Under the pieces are notes generated by a model. It had not been told where the DNA came from. It saw only the letters and a list, made by a program, of their open reading frames with translations, and searched no databases. This document shows positions 38,286-47,755 of a stretch of DNA of 64,000 nt, in pieces. Each line of letters starts with the position of its first letter. The stretch's first letter is position 1. A program made the translations under genes and the position numbers. Source of the stretch: a marine gamma proteobacterium HTCC2148 (GTDB lineage: Bacteria; Pseudomonadota; Gammaproteobacteria; Pseudomonadales; Halieaceae); assembly GCA_000156295.1 (NCBI GenBank), contig DS999223.1:1-64000 (forward strand). The letters are read 5' to 3'.

Positions 38286-39662
38286 ATGAGCCTCAAAATT
38301 TACAACACCATGAGTGGTGCCAAGGAAGAATTCGAGCCGCTGGTGGCAGATACTGTCACCATGTACGTATGCGGTCCGACCGTCTATAACCTGGCGCATA
38401 TTGGTAACGCAAGGCCAGTGGTGGTGTTCGATACTCTTTTTCGACTACTGCAAACCCAATATGGCAGCGTGACTTATGCCCGCAATATTACCGATGTAGA
38501 CGATAAAATTATTGCCGCTGCGAAAGAGGGCGACCGCAGTATTGAGTCGGTGACCGACGAATACACTGCAAAGTACCGGGAAGATATGGCCCAGCTCAAT
38601 GCCTTGCCGCCAAGCCTGGAGCCTCACGCCACTCATAATATCGATGCCATGATCGAACTCACTAGTACCCTGATTGAAAAGGGACATGCTTATGAGTCTC
38701 AGGGACACGTGCTGTTTGCGGTAGAATCCATGGAGGATTATGGCAAGCTGTCTAATCGTTCGATAGACGATATGTTGGCAGGCGCCCGGGTTCAGGTGGC
38801 CGACTACAAGCGTCACCCGGGAGACTTTGTGCTGTGGAAGCCTGCCGATATAACTGACCCTGGCTGGGATAGTCCCTGGGGTCGTGGCCGCCCCGGCTGG
38901 CACCTTGAGTGTTCTGCCATGATCCGCGCCCACCTCGGTGAGACTATTGATATTCATGGCGGCGGCAGAGACCTGATTTTCCCGCATCACGAGAACGAGA
39001 TCGCCCAGAGCCGATGTGCGCACGGCGGCGACTACGTTAAGTATTGGATGCACAACGCCTACCTGGATATCGATGGCGAAAAAATGTCCAAGTCCCTGGG
39101 TAATTTCCGCACTGTACGCGACCTGTTGCAGAGTTACCGCGGTGAAGTGCTGCGCTTTGCCTTACTTTCAGCGCACTATCGCTCGCCACTGAATTTTTCG
39201 GTGGAGTTGCTGGAACAAGCCCGGTCAAATCTAGATGGCTTTTACGGCACCTTACGGGAAGTGGCTGATATGGAGATTGATGTCGATGTGCCCCTAGCAG
39301 ATGAGCCCTTTTACCAGGCCCTTAATGATGACCTCAATACACCGCTTGCTATTGCCGAGCTTCACGCTTTGGCCAAACAGCTGAACAAGGCTGCAGCTGA
39401 GGATAAGCCACAGTTGAAGGCGCGAATCATTGCCGCCGGCAACCTGTTAGGGATTTTAGGGCAAGACCCTGAGGAGTGGTTGCAGGGCGACGCCGCAGCT
39501 GATGCAATCTCCGCTGAGGCCATAGAGACATTGATTCAGGAACGGGTGGATGCCAAGGCTAATCGCAATTTCGCTCGCGCTGACGAAATACGCGATTCGC
39601 TGTTGGCCGAGGGTGTTGTGTTAGAGGATTCGCGAGAGGGAACTCAATGGAAGAGGGGCTAG
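38286..39662 (+). CDS. cysS: Cysteinyl-tRNA synthetase
   Basis: Charges tRNA-Cys. It is 458 residues from ATG 38286 ([15 protein letters not shown]), after an AAGGA site. The HIGH motif lies in [16 protein letters not shown] and the KMSKS motif in [13 protein letters not shown]. Zinc ligands include the cysteine of MYVCGPT, the cysteine of WHLECSAM, and the [10 protein letters not shown] histidine/glutamate. Upstream in-frame starts overlap glnS and do not add recognisable sequence. Confidence 0.98.
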   Translation: MSLKIYNTMSGAKEEFEPLVADTVTMYVCGPTVYNLAHIGNARPVVVFDTLFRLLQTQYGSVTYARNITDVDDKIIAAAKEGDRSIESVTDEYTAKYREDMAQLNALPPSLEPHATHNIDAMIELTSTLIEKGHAYESQGHVLFAVESMEDYGKLSNRSIDDMLAGARVQVADYKRHPGDFVLWKPADITDPGWDSPWGRGRPGWHLECSAMIRAHLGETIDIHGGGRDLIFPHHENEIAQSRCAHGGDYVKYWMHNAYLDIDGEKMSKSLGNFRTVRDLLQSYRGEVLRFALLSAHYRSPLNFSVELLEQARSNLDGFYGTLREVADMEIDVDVPLADEPFYQALNDDLNTPLAIAELHALAKQLNKAAAEDKPQLKARIIAAGNLLGILGQDPEEWLQGDAAADAISAEAIETLIQERVDAKANRNFARADEIRDSLLAEGVVLEDSREGTQWKRG

Positions 39663-39701
39663 TCAACGCCCCTTGATTTCGGCTTGAGCACTAAGGGCTA
39701 T

Positions 39702-40547
39702 TTAGCCCAGGCTTTTTTCGGCTGATGCAACGCTCTGGTAGATCAGGGTGTTAATAGTCATAGGGCCAACTCCGCCTGGAACAGGCGTATAAGCGGATGC
39801 CTTTTCGGTCAGTGCCGAAAGTTCGATATCGCCAACACCGCCTGGATGATATCCGGCATCCACAACGACCGCGCCTTCTTTCACCCAGTCTGCCTTGATG
39901 AATTCAGGTTTACCAACCGCTCCCACCAGAATGTCTGCCTGGGCTACCAGGGCCGGCAGGTCCTGAGTGCGCGAGTGGCAAATGGTAACCGTGGCGTTTT
40001 TCTCCAACAACATCATGGCCATGGGCTTGCCCAGAATTGGCGAGCGGCCTACCACTACGGCATGCTTTCCTTCTATTTCTACGCCATAGTGTGCCAACGT
40101 GCGCATGATTCCTTGAGGCGTGGCGCAGCCATAGGCATCCTCGCCCATGGCCATGCGGCCAAAGCCTAAACAGGTGACCCCGTCTACGTCTTTTGACAGA
40201 GCAATAGCATCGAAACAAGCACGTTCATCGATCTGCGAAGGTACCGGGTGTTGCAGCAGAATACCGTGTACGTCGGCGTTGTGGTTCAGCTCGTCAATTT
40301 TGGCTAGTAATTCTTCAGTCGACGTGGAAGAGGGCATTTCAACTGCCATGGAGTCCATACCCACCCGACGACAGGCGTTACCCTTCATCTTTACGTATGT
40401 AGCGGAGGCCGGGTCATCGCCGACCAGAATAGTGGCGAGAATTGGAGTTTGGCCGCCGGATTGCGCCTTCAGGTTTTCCACTCGGGCCAATAGTTCAGCT
40501 TCTGTTTGGGCTGCCAGTGTTTTACCGTCTAGTATGTGTGCGGGCAT
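39702..40547 (-). CDS. folD: Bifunctional methylenetetrahydrofolate dehydrogenase/cyclohydrolase
   Basis: Interconverts 5,10-methylene-, methenyl- and 10-formyl-THF using NADP. From ATG 40547, placed 7 bases after AAGGAGG, it is 281 residues. The [15 protein letters not shown] segment carries the catalytic lysine, and [13 protein letters not shown] is the substrate loop. [17 protein letters not shown] is the Rossmann binding loop, and [15 protein letters not shown] is the C-terminal signature. It is convergent with cysS. Confidence 0.97.
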   Translation of the reverse strand: MPAHILDGKTLAAQTEAELLARVENLKAQSGGQTPILATILVGDDPASATYVKMKGNACRRVGMDSMAVEMPSSTSTEELLAKIDELNHNADVHGILLQHPVPSQIDERACFDAIALSKDVDGVTCLGFGRMAMGEDAYGCATPQGIMRTLAHYGVEIEGKHAVVVGRSPILGKPMAMMLLEKNATVTICHSRTQDLPALVAQADILVGAVGKPEFIKADWVKEGAVVVDAGYHPGGVGDIELSALTEKASAYTPVPGGVGPMTINTLIYQSVASAEKSLG

Positions 40548-40695
40548 CAAAAACCCTCCTTAAAAAAATGGGTGTCAAAAACGGGGGTATTCTCCCAGAA
40601 GGAGGCAGCGAGGGGAAGATATCCTTTTACGAAAAGGGGACGCGCTCACATCTTTACAAGCCGATAGAAACGGGTCGATAATCAGATAATTAGCG

Positions 40696-40724
40696 TTGAC
40701 GCTAAGTCAGCAGCTGAGTATCAT
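40696..40724 (+). promoter_or_regulatory. Strong sigma-70 promoter of the tRNA cluster
   Basis: TTGACG (40696-40701), exact 17-base spacer, TATCAT (40719-40724), then the GC-rich discriminator GCGCGC. This combination is typical of stringently controlled stable-RNA promoters. The first tRNA begins 48 bases later. Confidence 0.75.
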
Positions 40725-40771
40725 GCGCGCTCCTGAAAATCAGGAGCCTGCAAGGGCTTGTTTGGAATCAT

Positions 40772-40848
40772 CGGGGTATAGCGCAGTCTGGTAGCGCGCC
40801 TGCTTTGGGAGCAGGATGTCGGGAGTTCGAATCTCTCTACCCCGACCA
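40772..40848 (+). tRNA. tRNA-Pro (anticodon UGG)
   Basis: A 77-nt cloverleaf with acceptor arms CGGGGTA and TACCCCG, encoded ACCA end, and anticodon loop TTTGGGA closed by CCTGC/GCAGG. TTCGAAT is in the T-loop. First gene of a three-tRNA cluster. Confidence 0.95.
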
Positions 40849-40898
40849 ACTTTCCCGCCACTATTAGGCGAGTTGGTCGATTCATCAGGATTCACGAT

Positions 40899-40975
40899 GG
40901 TGGCCGTAGCTCATCAGGTAGAGCACCGGATTGTGACTCCGGAGGTGGCGGGTTCGAGACCCGTCGGCCACCCCA
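40899..40975 (+). tRNA. tRNA-His (anticodon GUG)
   Basis: A 77-nt tRNA including the extra 5' G(-1) opposite discriminator C, diagnostic of tRNA-His. The anticodon stem CCGGA/TCCGG encloses TTGTGAC. The T-loop is TTCGAGA and CCA is encoded. Confidence 0.95.
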
Positions 40976-41116
40976 ACGACCATTCCCCCTAAAATCTGTT
41001 GAGTAAGAACAATAAGTCTTTCAACTGCGCGTCTCTTTTGCCAGTTCAGGTAAGAATTAACATCCAGAGCAGCAGAATATGGCACCGTTTTACGCTTACT
41101 GGTAGGATGCGCCCGT

Positions 41117-41193
<77 letters not shown>

Positions 41194-41200
41194 TTTATAA

Positions 41201-41232
41201 AAAAAGGCCATCCCTCGGGGTGGCCTTTTTTC
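41201..41232 (+). terminator. Intrinsic terminator of the Pro-His-Arg tRNA operon
   Basis: AAAAAGGCCATCCC pairs with GGGGTGGCCTTTTTT around a 2-3 base loop, with one G-T pair. It is followed by a T-run on +, and the A-run on the other side makes it potentially bidirectional. Confidence 0.88.
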
Positions 41233-41418
41233 GTTTAATAGGTGTGCCTGGTCGATCAAATTTGTCCGTTCAACACACGATAAGTGTCGAGCAAACAGGG
41301 AAGTGGGCTGATCTGTAACGCTATGACTTCCTGAGTTTGGATGAGTTAACTTGTCTGTCCCCTTGCTCGTGGCTTCAATGACCAATCGAATCAAGACATC
41401 AAGTGGTAAAGCCTCTGC

Positions 41419-42003
41419 TCAGTCGACCAGTGCCGCGCTTAGGGTCTGCTGCAGGACGATGATGTAACGCGCCTGCGTCCAGCCGCAGCGGTGACGCAGA
41501 TGTTCCCAGTTCTCCACTGAGAGTTGGCCCCATAGCAGGTCCGTTGCCTCCGAGGTTGAGAGCGACCGCGTCAGTCTGCCATCACGCTCCAGTGCTGCCA
41601 CCGCCGCCTCGCACCCATGACGCACAGCGCCCATGCGATCGGACCAGGCGGCGCCCGCTTCCTCGTCCGTCGCTTGCATCGCGATAAGTGCACTGGCTAC
41701 ACCATAGATCTCGGGTATGTAATTACCCCACGCCTCTACAAACGCCTCAAGCCGTTCCAACCCCGTTGACGCGCTGCGACTTTTGGCTAGTCGTTCATCG
41801 ATCTCTTTGACCTCGTCGATATGGCGGGTTGTCGCAATCAATAATTCCGCGCGTGTTGGAAAGTGAAGGTAAACGGCCTGGCGGCTGATGCCGGTCTGCT
41901 TTGCGATATCGCTCATGCGTACCGCGCTTGCGTGGCTGCCAACCAGTAGCTTCCAGGCACTATTCAGGATTCGTATGCGAGTTTCGAGATTTTTTCTTGA
42001 CAT
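41419..42003 (-). CDS. TetR-family repressor
   Basis: A 194-residue TetR protein. The N-terminal helix-turn-helix is VRMSDIAKQTGISRQAVYLHFPTRAELL (about residues 28-55), and the C-terminal ligand domain is not recognisable. The ATG at 42003 lies 32 bases from a perfect palindrome (42036-42056). A matching half-site GGTGTCAA overlaps the gene's own start (42004-42010), pointing to autoregulation. It is divergent from the NAD(P)-binding protein gene, its likely main target. Confidence 0.88.
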   Translation of the reverse strand: MSRKNLETRIRILNSAWKLLVGSHASAVRMSDIAKQTGISRQAVYLHFPTRAELLIATTRHIDEVKEIDERLAKSRSASTGLERLEAFVEAWGNYIPEIYGVASALIAMQATDEEAGAAWSDRMGAVRHGCEAAVAALERDGRLTRSLSTSEATDLLWGQLSVENWEHLRHRCGWTQARYIIVLQQTLSAALVD

Positions 42004-42035
42004 GGTGTCAATCTAACACTAATTTACGCGGCGTC

Positions 42036-42056
42036 AACTTGACACAGTGTCAAGTT
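42036..42056. promoter_or_regulatory. Perfect palindromic operator for the adjacent TetR repressor
   Basis: Ten-base arms AACTTGACAC and GTGTCAAGTT are symmetric around a single central A. The TTGACA inside (42039-42044) is also a consensus -35 for the rightward gene, with GATACA 18 bases downstream, so repressor binding would occlude RNA polymerase. The operator identity is inferred from symmetry and position between the divergent genes. Confidence 0.72.
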
Positions 42057-42082
42057 ATCACCGATACACTAAGGAGAGTGTA

Positions 42083-42712
42083 ATGAGAGTAATCGTTTTT
42101 GGTGCTACGGGCAGCGTGGGCCGCCTCGCTGTTGAGAGCCTGCTCGCAGATGGACACGAGGTAACGGCTTTCGCGCGTCGGCCGGATGCGCTTGAGATAT
42201 CGCACTATGGGCTCAGCCGGTTAGCGGGTGATGCCCTGGTACTTGAGGAGGTCTGCGACGCTGTCGCCGAGCAAGACGCGGTGGTGATTACCCTGGGCTC
42301 TGGAACATCCCGCACGAGTGTCGTGCGGTCCAGGGGGACCGAGCACATTGTGAAGGCCATGCAACTTCACAGTGTCGACCGTTTGATTTGTCAATCAACT
42401 CTGGGCGCAGGCGATAGTTGGAGCAATCTGAACTTTTTCTGGAAACGCATCATGTTCGGACTGCTACTCCGTCCTGTTTTTCTGGATCATGAGCGTCAGG
42501 AACAGCTGGTTCGCGAAAGCGGACTAGATTGGACCATCGTGCGACCTAGTGCATTCACTGACGCTCCAGCCGACGGTCATTACAGGGTGGATATTCCAGC
42601 CGGCGAGCGTGATCTGAGGCTCAAGATATCGCGAGCAGATATCGCGGACTTCTTGGCAGGCTGTCTGCGCGACACCAGGTTTATGCATCGGGCTGTAGGC
42701 ATTAGCCACTGA
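42083..42712 (+). CDS. NAD(P)-binding atypical SDR / NmrA-like protein
   Basis: A 209-residue Rossmann protein. From ATG 42083, after AAGGAGAG, the nucleotide-binding loop is VIVFGATGSVGRLAVESLL (residues 3-21), followed by AFARRPDAL, which suggests NADP preference. The later WTIVRPSAFTD matches the NAD(P)H-binding (atypical SDR a5) group. The catalytic Tyr-Lys pair of classical SDRs is not evident. The substrate is unknown; control by the divergent TetR gene suggests a response to a small toxic or signalling molecule. Confidence 0.82.
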   Translation: MRVIVFGATGSVGRLAVESLLADGHEVTAFARRPDALEISHYGLSRLAGDALVLEEVCDAVAEQDAVVITLGSGTSRTSVVRSRGTEHIVKAMQLHSVDRLICQSTLGAGDSWSNLNFFWKRIMFGLLLRPVFLDHERQEQLVRESGLDWTIVRPSAFTDAPADGHYRVDIPAGERDLRLKISRADIADFLAGCLRDTRFMHRAVGISH

Positions 42713-42960
42713 CCTCGCCCAGATACAGGAGATAAACAACCTCTTAAAAAGTTGTAGGAGCTGCCGCGATCGCCGTAATTGCTTGGCTCGCCTTCTTTGG
42801 CTACTCGGCGTTTGGTGGACGCTTAATGAACCCAGTTGTAGCGGAAGGTGACTCCGAGGCTTTTTTCGATTGCGCCGTGTGGCTTTAGTTGCCGTTTTTG
42901 TTTCCTATTTCGGATTTGATCCGATTATAATTCGGGCGTCTTCTCCTTCAAGGTCTTAAA

Positions 42961-44268
42961 TTGCAACTCATCGCCCCGCGCCTGCGCGTCATCCTTATCG
43001 CGACAATCTGGCTTATTGCACTCGCTGCTCTTGTTCTGTGGCTGGGGAGTTCTCGCTTGCAACGTGTGGCTATTGCGGGTGGACCCGCTGGTAGCGAAAC
43101 TCTCGCTCTCACTGAGGCAATTGCCAGCGTACTCAATGAGAAAGATCTGGGTTTTCGCCTGATTGTATTTGAAACGGGAGGAAGCCAGCAGAATCTGCAG
43201 TTGCTCGAGAAGGGGCGCGTGGAAATGGCCGAGATCCAGGGTGACACTCCAGCTTCTGATACTGTTATGGGTGTCACAACACTCTATCAGGATAGTTATC
43301 ACCTGATCGCTAGCGATGACAGTGGCGTTAGCAGTTTTGCCGATCTCGCAGGACGTCGCGTCGCGATTCCCTCGGCGAGTAGCGGTCAGTTTAACTCTTT
43401 CTGGTTCTTGGCAAGGCATTTTGGTGTTGCTGACGAACTACCCCGGGCATTGCCCATGTCTGAAGATGCAGCGAATTTCGCCATGGAGTTGGGGCAGGTG
43501 GATGCTGTGTTTCGGGTACGTGCTCCGGGCAATGACGCCATTCGCGAACTGATCGGAGACCGCAACCTGCAATTGATACCAATCGAGCAGGCTCAAGCTC
43601 TTGCGCTGAAGCAACCGGCGATAGCGCCCGGGCTAATTCCTCGCGGTTCTTATCGCGGCAGTCCGGCGCTGCCGCAACAGAACCTCGATACCGCGGTAGT
43701 CGATAGGTTATTGGTTGCAAGAGCAGACCTTGATGAAGGGCTGGTGTATCGCATTACCCGCGCGATTTATGAGAACCGATCCGAGATTCTAGATCACTCG
43801 CTTTTAGCTGGCTTTATTGGACCTTTGCCTGATGATTCCGACAGCGTGATTACCGCTCATCCGGGTGCCCGTTCCTATTTTGATCGAGAGAAACCCGGAA
43901 TCATGCAGCGCAATGCTCGTTCGGTGTCGGCAATGCTGTACATGATGGCCATTATATTTTCGGCATTGCTCGCTTTGAGAACTCATTGGGTGCGGTCTCG
44001 GCGAATGCGAATGCATGATTTTAATAGGCGTTTGATGGAATTATCATCTCTGGCCAGAACAGATAGTAGGGTCGACACGCTGCATAAGCACAAGCACGAA
44101 TTGATGGATATTCTCGAGGAAGTGGTAGGGGACCTGGAAAGAGAGCGAGTGAGCCAGGACGAGTTTGAGCACTTCTCATTCACCTGGCAGGCGGTAGACG
44201 CGCTGGTGCGTGATCGCTTGTTGTTAGCCAGTGGTATTGTCACCGGCAGTGTGGAGGAAAAGTCATGA
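42961..44268 (+). CDS. Membrane-anchored TAXI-type solute-binding protein
   Basis: A 435-residue protein with a TTG start after AAGG. No ATG precedes the first membrane helix (about residues 9-28, VILIATIWLIALAALVLWLG). A TAXI/NMT1-like periplasmic binding domain follows (about 34-300), with VAIAGGPAGSETLALTEAIA, then FADLAGRRVAIPSASSGQF, then VDAVFRVRAPGNDAIREL. Unusually, a second helix follows (about 318-338), then a cytoplasmic, charged, coiled-coil-prone tail of about 95 residues. TAXI proteins normally deliver substrate to a TRAP permease, and none is encoded nearby. It overlaps the Cache gene by 4 bases, so the pair probably works together as a sensor. Confidence 0.78.
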   Translation: MQLIAPRLRVILIATIWLIALAALVLWLGSSRLQRVAIAGGPAGSETLALTEAIASVLNEKDLGFRLIVFETGGSQQNLQLLEKGRVEMAEIQGDTPASDTVMGVTTLYQDSYHLIASDDSGVSSFADLAGRRVAIPSASSGQFNSFWFLARHFGVADELPRALPMSEDAANFAMELGQVDAVFRVRAPGNDAIRELIGDRNLQLIPIEQAQALALKQPAIAPGLIPRGSYRGSPALPQQNLDTAVVDRLLVARADLDEGLVYRITRAIYENRSEILDHSLLAGFIGPLPDDSDSVITAHPGARSYFDREKPGIMQRNARSVSAMLYMMAIIFSALLALRTHWVRSRRMRMHDFNRRLMELSSLARTDSRVDTLHKHKHELMDILEEVVGDLERERVSQDEFEHFSFTWQAVDALVRDRLLLASGIVTGSVEEKS

Positions 44269-45418
44269 GGTTTTGGCTCCAATGGCTCCTTGGTTTGGCT
44301 TTGATGCTGGTGCTCCTTGTGTGGGGCTTTAGCCAGTGGAATTTGCGCTATTACAACCAGTATATCGGCGAACGTTTGGAATTGTTGGTGGAACTGCGCC
44401 AGGGCGCGTTGGCAGAGTACTTTGCGACGGCGGAAGCCGAAATGCGCTTCTGGAGCGGCAACCAAACGCTGATCAGCACCATGGTTGACATGAATCGGGT
44501 CTGGGCTGCACATGGCGATTCTGTGGCGGACGATATTTATAAACTCTATGTTACGAACAACCCGAGTCCTGCGGGCTATCTTCTGAATCTGGAAGACGCT
44601 GAAGACGGCAGCGACTACAGCGCCGTGCACAAGCGTTTACACGAGAGCGCGCGCCAGTTTGTCACCCGCAGGGGTTACTATGACTTTTTCCTGATCGGTA
44701 CTGAGGGAGATATTTTTTATTCTGTAGAAAAAGAGCGCGATTTCACCACCAATATAGAGACAGGTGAGTGGAAAGAAAGCGGCCTGCCAGTGCATTTAAT
44801 GCGGCAAAGGGTGGCCACAAGGGAAACATTATTGCGATGAGTGACATGGCTGCTTATGGACCAAGCGCCGGCGCCCCGGCGATGTTTGTGGCCACTGCGC
44901 TGCATGACGAAACAGATCAGTTTATCGGCGTGCTGGCGCTGCAGCTTCCAACCGACACGATCCTTGGCATCATGGCCTACACCAGCGGTATGGGTGAGAC
45001 CGGTGAAACTTACCTGGTGGGTCAGGACTTGATGATGCGCAGCGATTCGAGGTTTAGCTTTGAGTCTACGGTATTGCTACAACACGTTGACTCACCCACA
45101 GTGCAACTGGCGCTGTCAGGTGAGGAGGGCAGAGGTGTCATTGATGACTACCGCGGTGTCGAGGTGCTTTCGGCCTACATGCCTTTGGATATAGGCAAGT
45201 TCCGCTGGGCCGTCATGGCTGAAATGGATTCTGCCGAGGTGATCGACCTCGCCGCTAGTGAAAGGCCCGCACTTGCCGGCGCTCTAGCGCTAATTTATGG
45301 GCTGTCGCTGTGGTCGGTGTGGTATTGGCGAGGGCGGCGTTTACCAGAGGATGGCGCTCACGCGGACGTTGCAATGATGAACATGCCTGAGAGCGAAAGT
45401 TCTGGCTTGGCTGACTAG
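44265..45418 (+). pseudogene. Cache-domain membrane sensor protein, interrupted by a single-base frameshift
   Basis: The first frame (44265-44840) gives a membrane helix (residues about 4-24) and the distal half of a double-Cache sensor domain (YYDFFLIGTEGDIFYSVEKE, DFTTNIETGEWKESGL). Homology then continues in the -1 frame: ASAFNAAKGG, IIAMSDMAAYGPSAGAPAMF, IGVLALQLPTDTI. That frame runs to 45418 with a second helix (ALAGALALIYGLSLWSVWYW) and a short tail. One missing base near 44785 explains it. Restored, the product would be about 384 residues with two helices around a periplasmic Cache domain and no output domain. It may be a true mutation or a sequence error. Confidence 0.78.
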
Positions 45419-45441
45419 CGCAGCGATTGCTCCGTCAGTTG

Positions 45442-47085
45442 CTATGGCGCGGCGTAAACCCGTTTACCCGCAACCCAGGTTTCCAATACTTTGCTTTCCC
45501 AGATCGCTTTTTCGGGCATAGCAAAGTAATCCTGTTCCACCAATATAAAATCTGCGTAATAGCCTGGCGCCAAGCGGCCGATAACTGTTTCCTGGTGAGC
45601 CGCATAGGCCGCACCTTCGGTAAATAGCGATAATGCCTGCTCACGGCTTATCTTTTGCTCCGGCAGCCAGCCTCCGACAGGTTTATCGTCCTGGCTTTGT
45701 CGAGTGACCGCCGCATGCAAACCATAAAACGGATTGGGGTGCTCCACGGGAAAGTCCGAACCGCCCGCCATTTTTGTTCCAGCATTTAGTAAACTTTTCC
45801 ACGCGTAAGCACCCACAAGGCGCTGTTTACCCAGCCTGTTTCCGGCCATATTTTTATCGCTGGTAGCGTGAGTGGGTTGAATCGATGCGATAACGCCCAT
45901 TTGTTTGAAACGTGGAATGTCTTCCACGCGCAGTATCTGCGAATGCTCTACCCTGTGGCGTAAAGCAGCGCTATCGTGCTCTTTAATCAGACTCTCATAG
46001 AAGTCCAGGACCCGGGTGTTGGCGAGGTCGCCAATCGCATGCGTGTTGACCTGGTATCCGGCAGCCATAGCTCTGCTGATGTGGTGTTTAAGCGTCTGGT
46101 CTGAAAGCAGCAATAAACCCTTTTGCCCAGGTTGATCACTGTAATCAGCGGCTAAAGCAGCTCCTCTGGAACCCAGTGCTCCGTCGGCAGAAATTTTGAC
46201 GCTTCGAATATCCAGCATGTGGCCGGGCGCTATCATTGGCCCGTCTTGCAGATAGCCATCGTTTTTTGGGTCCAATACATCCAGCATGCCGTAGACGCGT
46301 ATAGGCAGGTTCTGTTCATCGGCAAGCAGCTGGTAGGCCCTGACGGTTTGCGCATCTACCCGGGCATCGTGGGTGCTGGTCAGTCCATAGCTTGCAAGCT
46401 GTGAGAGGGCAGTGTGCAGGTATTGGGCCGTGCGCGTGTCGGTGACTGGGGGAAAGGCCGCCTTAACGGCATTCATTGCATTATCCACCAGCACACCCGT
46501 GGGCTGCCCCGCAGCGTCGCGAAGAATCTGGCCGCCTTCAGGGTCGGGTGTCGTGGCGTCGATCCCTGCCAGTTCCAGAGCCCTGGAATTGACCCAGAGG
46601 GCGTGGCCATCAATGCGAAAGAGCGCGACAGGACGTGTGGTGGATGCCTCGTCGAGCGATTGCTTAAAAGGAAATTGCTTGTCGGGCCACAGAACCTGGT
46701 TCCAACCGCGCCCCATAATCCATGGGTTATCGCTATCCGCCGCAAACGCAGCGACCCGCTCCGCTGCAGCAGCTTCGCTTTCAACGCCGGTAAGCTGAAC
46801 GCTGGAAAGTGCTTTGCCATACCCGCCCACATGACCGTGTGCGTCAATCAGGCCCGGTAAAAGTGTCGCGCCTTCACCGTCGATGCGTTGTGTAGCATCA
46901 CTCTTGGCGAACGCTTTTTCATCGGGATAGATTGCGGTGATCTTTTCGTCCTCAAACTCCATTGCTTGAAAACGTTCTAGCTCACCGTTATTGAGAGTGT
47001 AGCCATTGATGTTGTGAATCAACGTTGCTCCTGTGGCAACAGAGCTGAATGTGGCGCACAGGCAAGCGGTGAGAATTTTTTTCAT
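45442..47085 (-). CDS. Exported YtcJ-like metal-dependent amidohydrolase
   Basis: A 547-residue protein from ATG 47085, with signal peptide MKKILTACLCATFSSVATGA; longer frames upstream lack sense. The amidohydrolase metal motif is GLIDAHGHVGGYG (about residue 80). Later ligands are in NTHAIGDLANTRVLDFYE and RHRVEHSQILRVEDIPRF, and the final aspartate is in GGSDFPVEHPNPFYGLH. These are the amidohydrolase family 3 (YtcJ/N-substituted formamide deformylase) features. The substrate is unknown, probably an amide or cyclic amide outside the cytoplasm. It is followed on the same strand by nothing, and is convergent with the Cache gene. Confidence 0.88.
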   Translation of the reverse strand: MKKILTACLCATFSSVATGATLIHNINGYTLNNGELERFQAMEFEDEKITAIYPDEKAFAKSDATQRIDGEGATLLPGLIDAHGHVGGYGKALSSVQLTGVESEAAAAERVAAFAADSDNPWIMGRGWNQVLWPDKQFPFKQSLDEASTTRPVALFRIDGHALWVNSRALELAGIDATTPDPEGGQILRDAAGQPTGVLVDNAMNAVKAAFPPVTDTRTAQYLHTALSQLASYGLTSTHDARVDAQTVRAYQLLADEQNLPIRVYGMLDVLDPKNDGYLQDGPMIAPGHMLDIRSVKISADGALGSRGAALAADYSDQPGQKGLLLLSDQTLKHHISRAMAAGYQVNTHAIGDLANTRVLDFYESLIKEHDSAALRHRVEHSQILRVEDIPRFKQMGVIASIQPTHATSDKNMAGNRLGKQRLVGAYAWKSLLNAGTKMAGGSDFPVEHPNPFYGLHAAVTRQSQDDKPVGGWLPEQKISREQALSLFTEGAAYAAHQETVIGRLAPGYYADFILVEQDYFAMPEKAIWESKVLETWVAGKRVYAAP

Positions 47086-47140
47086 AGTCGGAGATTCCAG
47101 GTTAAAGCCGGCTTTGGTTTCAGGTATAGGATATACCAGA

Positions 47141-47755
47141 TTAACCAGTCTCGTGGTGCTTCTCGATACCATCCAAAAAGCTATTGGCGCTGCTGGCCAG
47201 CATGTCGTCGACATCGGCTGCAGGCAAAAACATGGCGATCTGGCCATTGATCTTGAGCACGGCTAAACCGTGGGCCATTGCCCAAAGCTTTACCGCAAGG
47301 TCAAGCGGGTCGCAGCCCGCTAGCGCATGCTTTTGGCACCAATCCTGGACTGCACCGACGAAGGCATAGAAGCCTGGCCTTTGGTCGCCTTCCGTACCGG
47401 GTTCTGCGAGAGAGTGCTTACCTGCGCACCACATTAGGTTGTAAAAGGCTGAATGCCTGGCCACATAATCCAGATAGACATTGCTCAGTGCGATTATGCA
47501 TTCTCGTGAACCCTCCGGGTGATTTTTCCGTGTGGCCTCCGTAACTTCAGCCAGCCCGATGAAGCAGAGCTCGGAGACAGCATTCAGAAGATCATCCCTG
47601 TCCTTGAAGTGGCGGTAGGGTGCTGCGGCGCTCACTCCAGCTCGCTTGGCCGCGTCGGAAATAGCGAAATCGGGCGAACCTGACTCTTCTATTAACTGGG
47701 CAGCCGCAACAATCAACGCGTTGCGCAAATCACCGTGATGATAGCTCTTGCTCAT
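47141..47755 (-). CDS. TetR-family regulator at the 3' end of an RND efflux operon
   Basis: A 204-residue protein from ATG 47755, which overlaps the RND gene stop as ATGA. The helix-turn-helix is FAISDAAKRAGVSAAAPYRHFKDRDDLL (about residues 30-57). The C-terminal LWAMAHGLAVLKINGQI matches the WHG-type TetR ligand domain. Being last in the operon, it would feed back on pump expression. The inverted repeat at 52001-52019 in front of the first gene is a candidate target. Confidence 0.88.
   Translation of the reverse strand: MSKSYHHGDLRNALIVAAAQLIEESGSPDFAISDAAKRAGVSAAAPYRHFKDRDDLLNAVSELCFIGLAEVTEATRKNHPEGSRECIIALSNVYLDYVARHSAFYNLMWCAGKHSLAEPGTEGDQRPGFYAFVGAVQDWCQKHALAGCDPLDLAVKLWAMAHGLAVLKINGQIAMFLPAADVDDMLASSANSFLDGIEKHHETG

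Noticed and set aside
42751-42888. A 45-codon hydrophobic frame (VVGAAAIAVIAWLAFFGYSA) before the TAXI gene
   Set aside because: It has no start codon near its beginning and no ribosome site. It could be a remnant of a membrane protein but cannot be supported as a gene.
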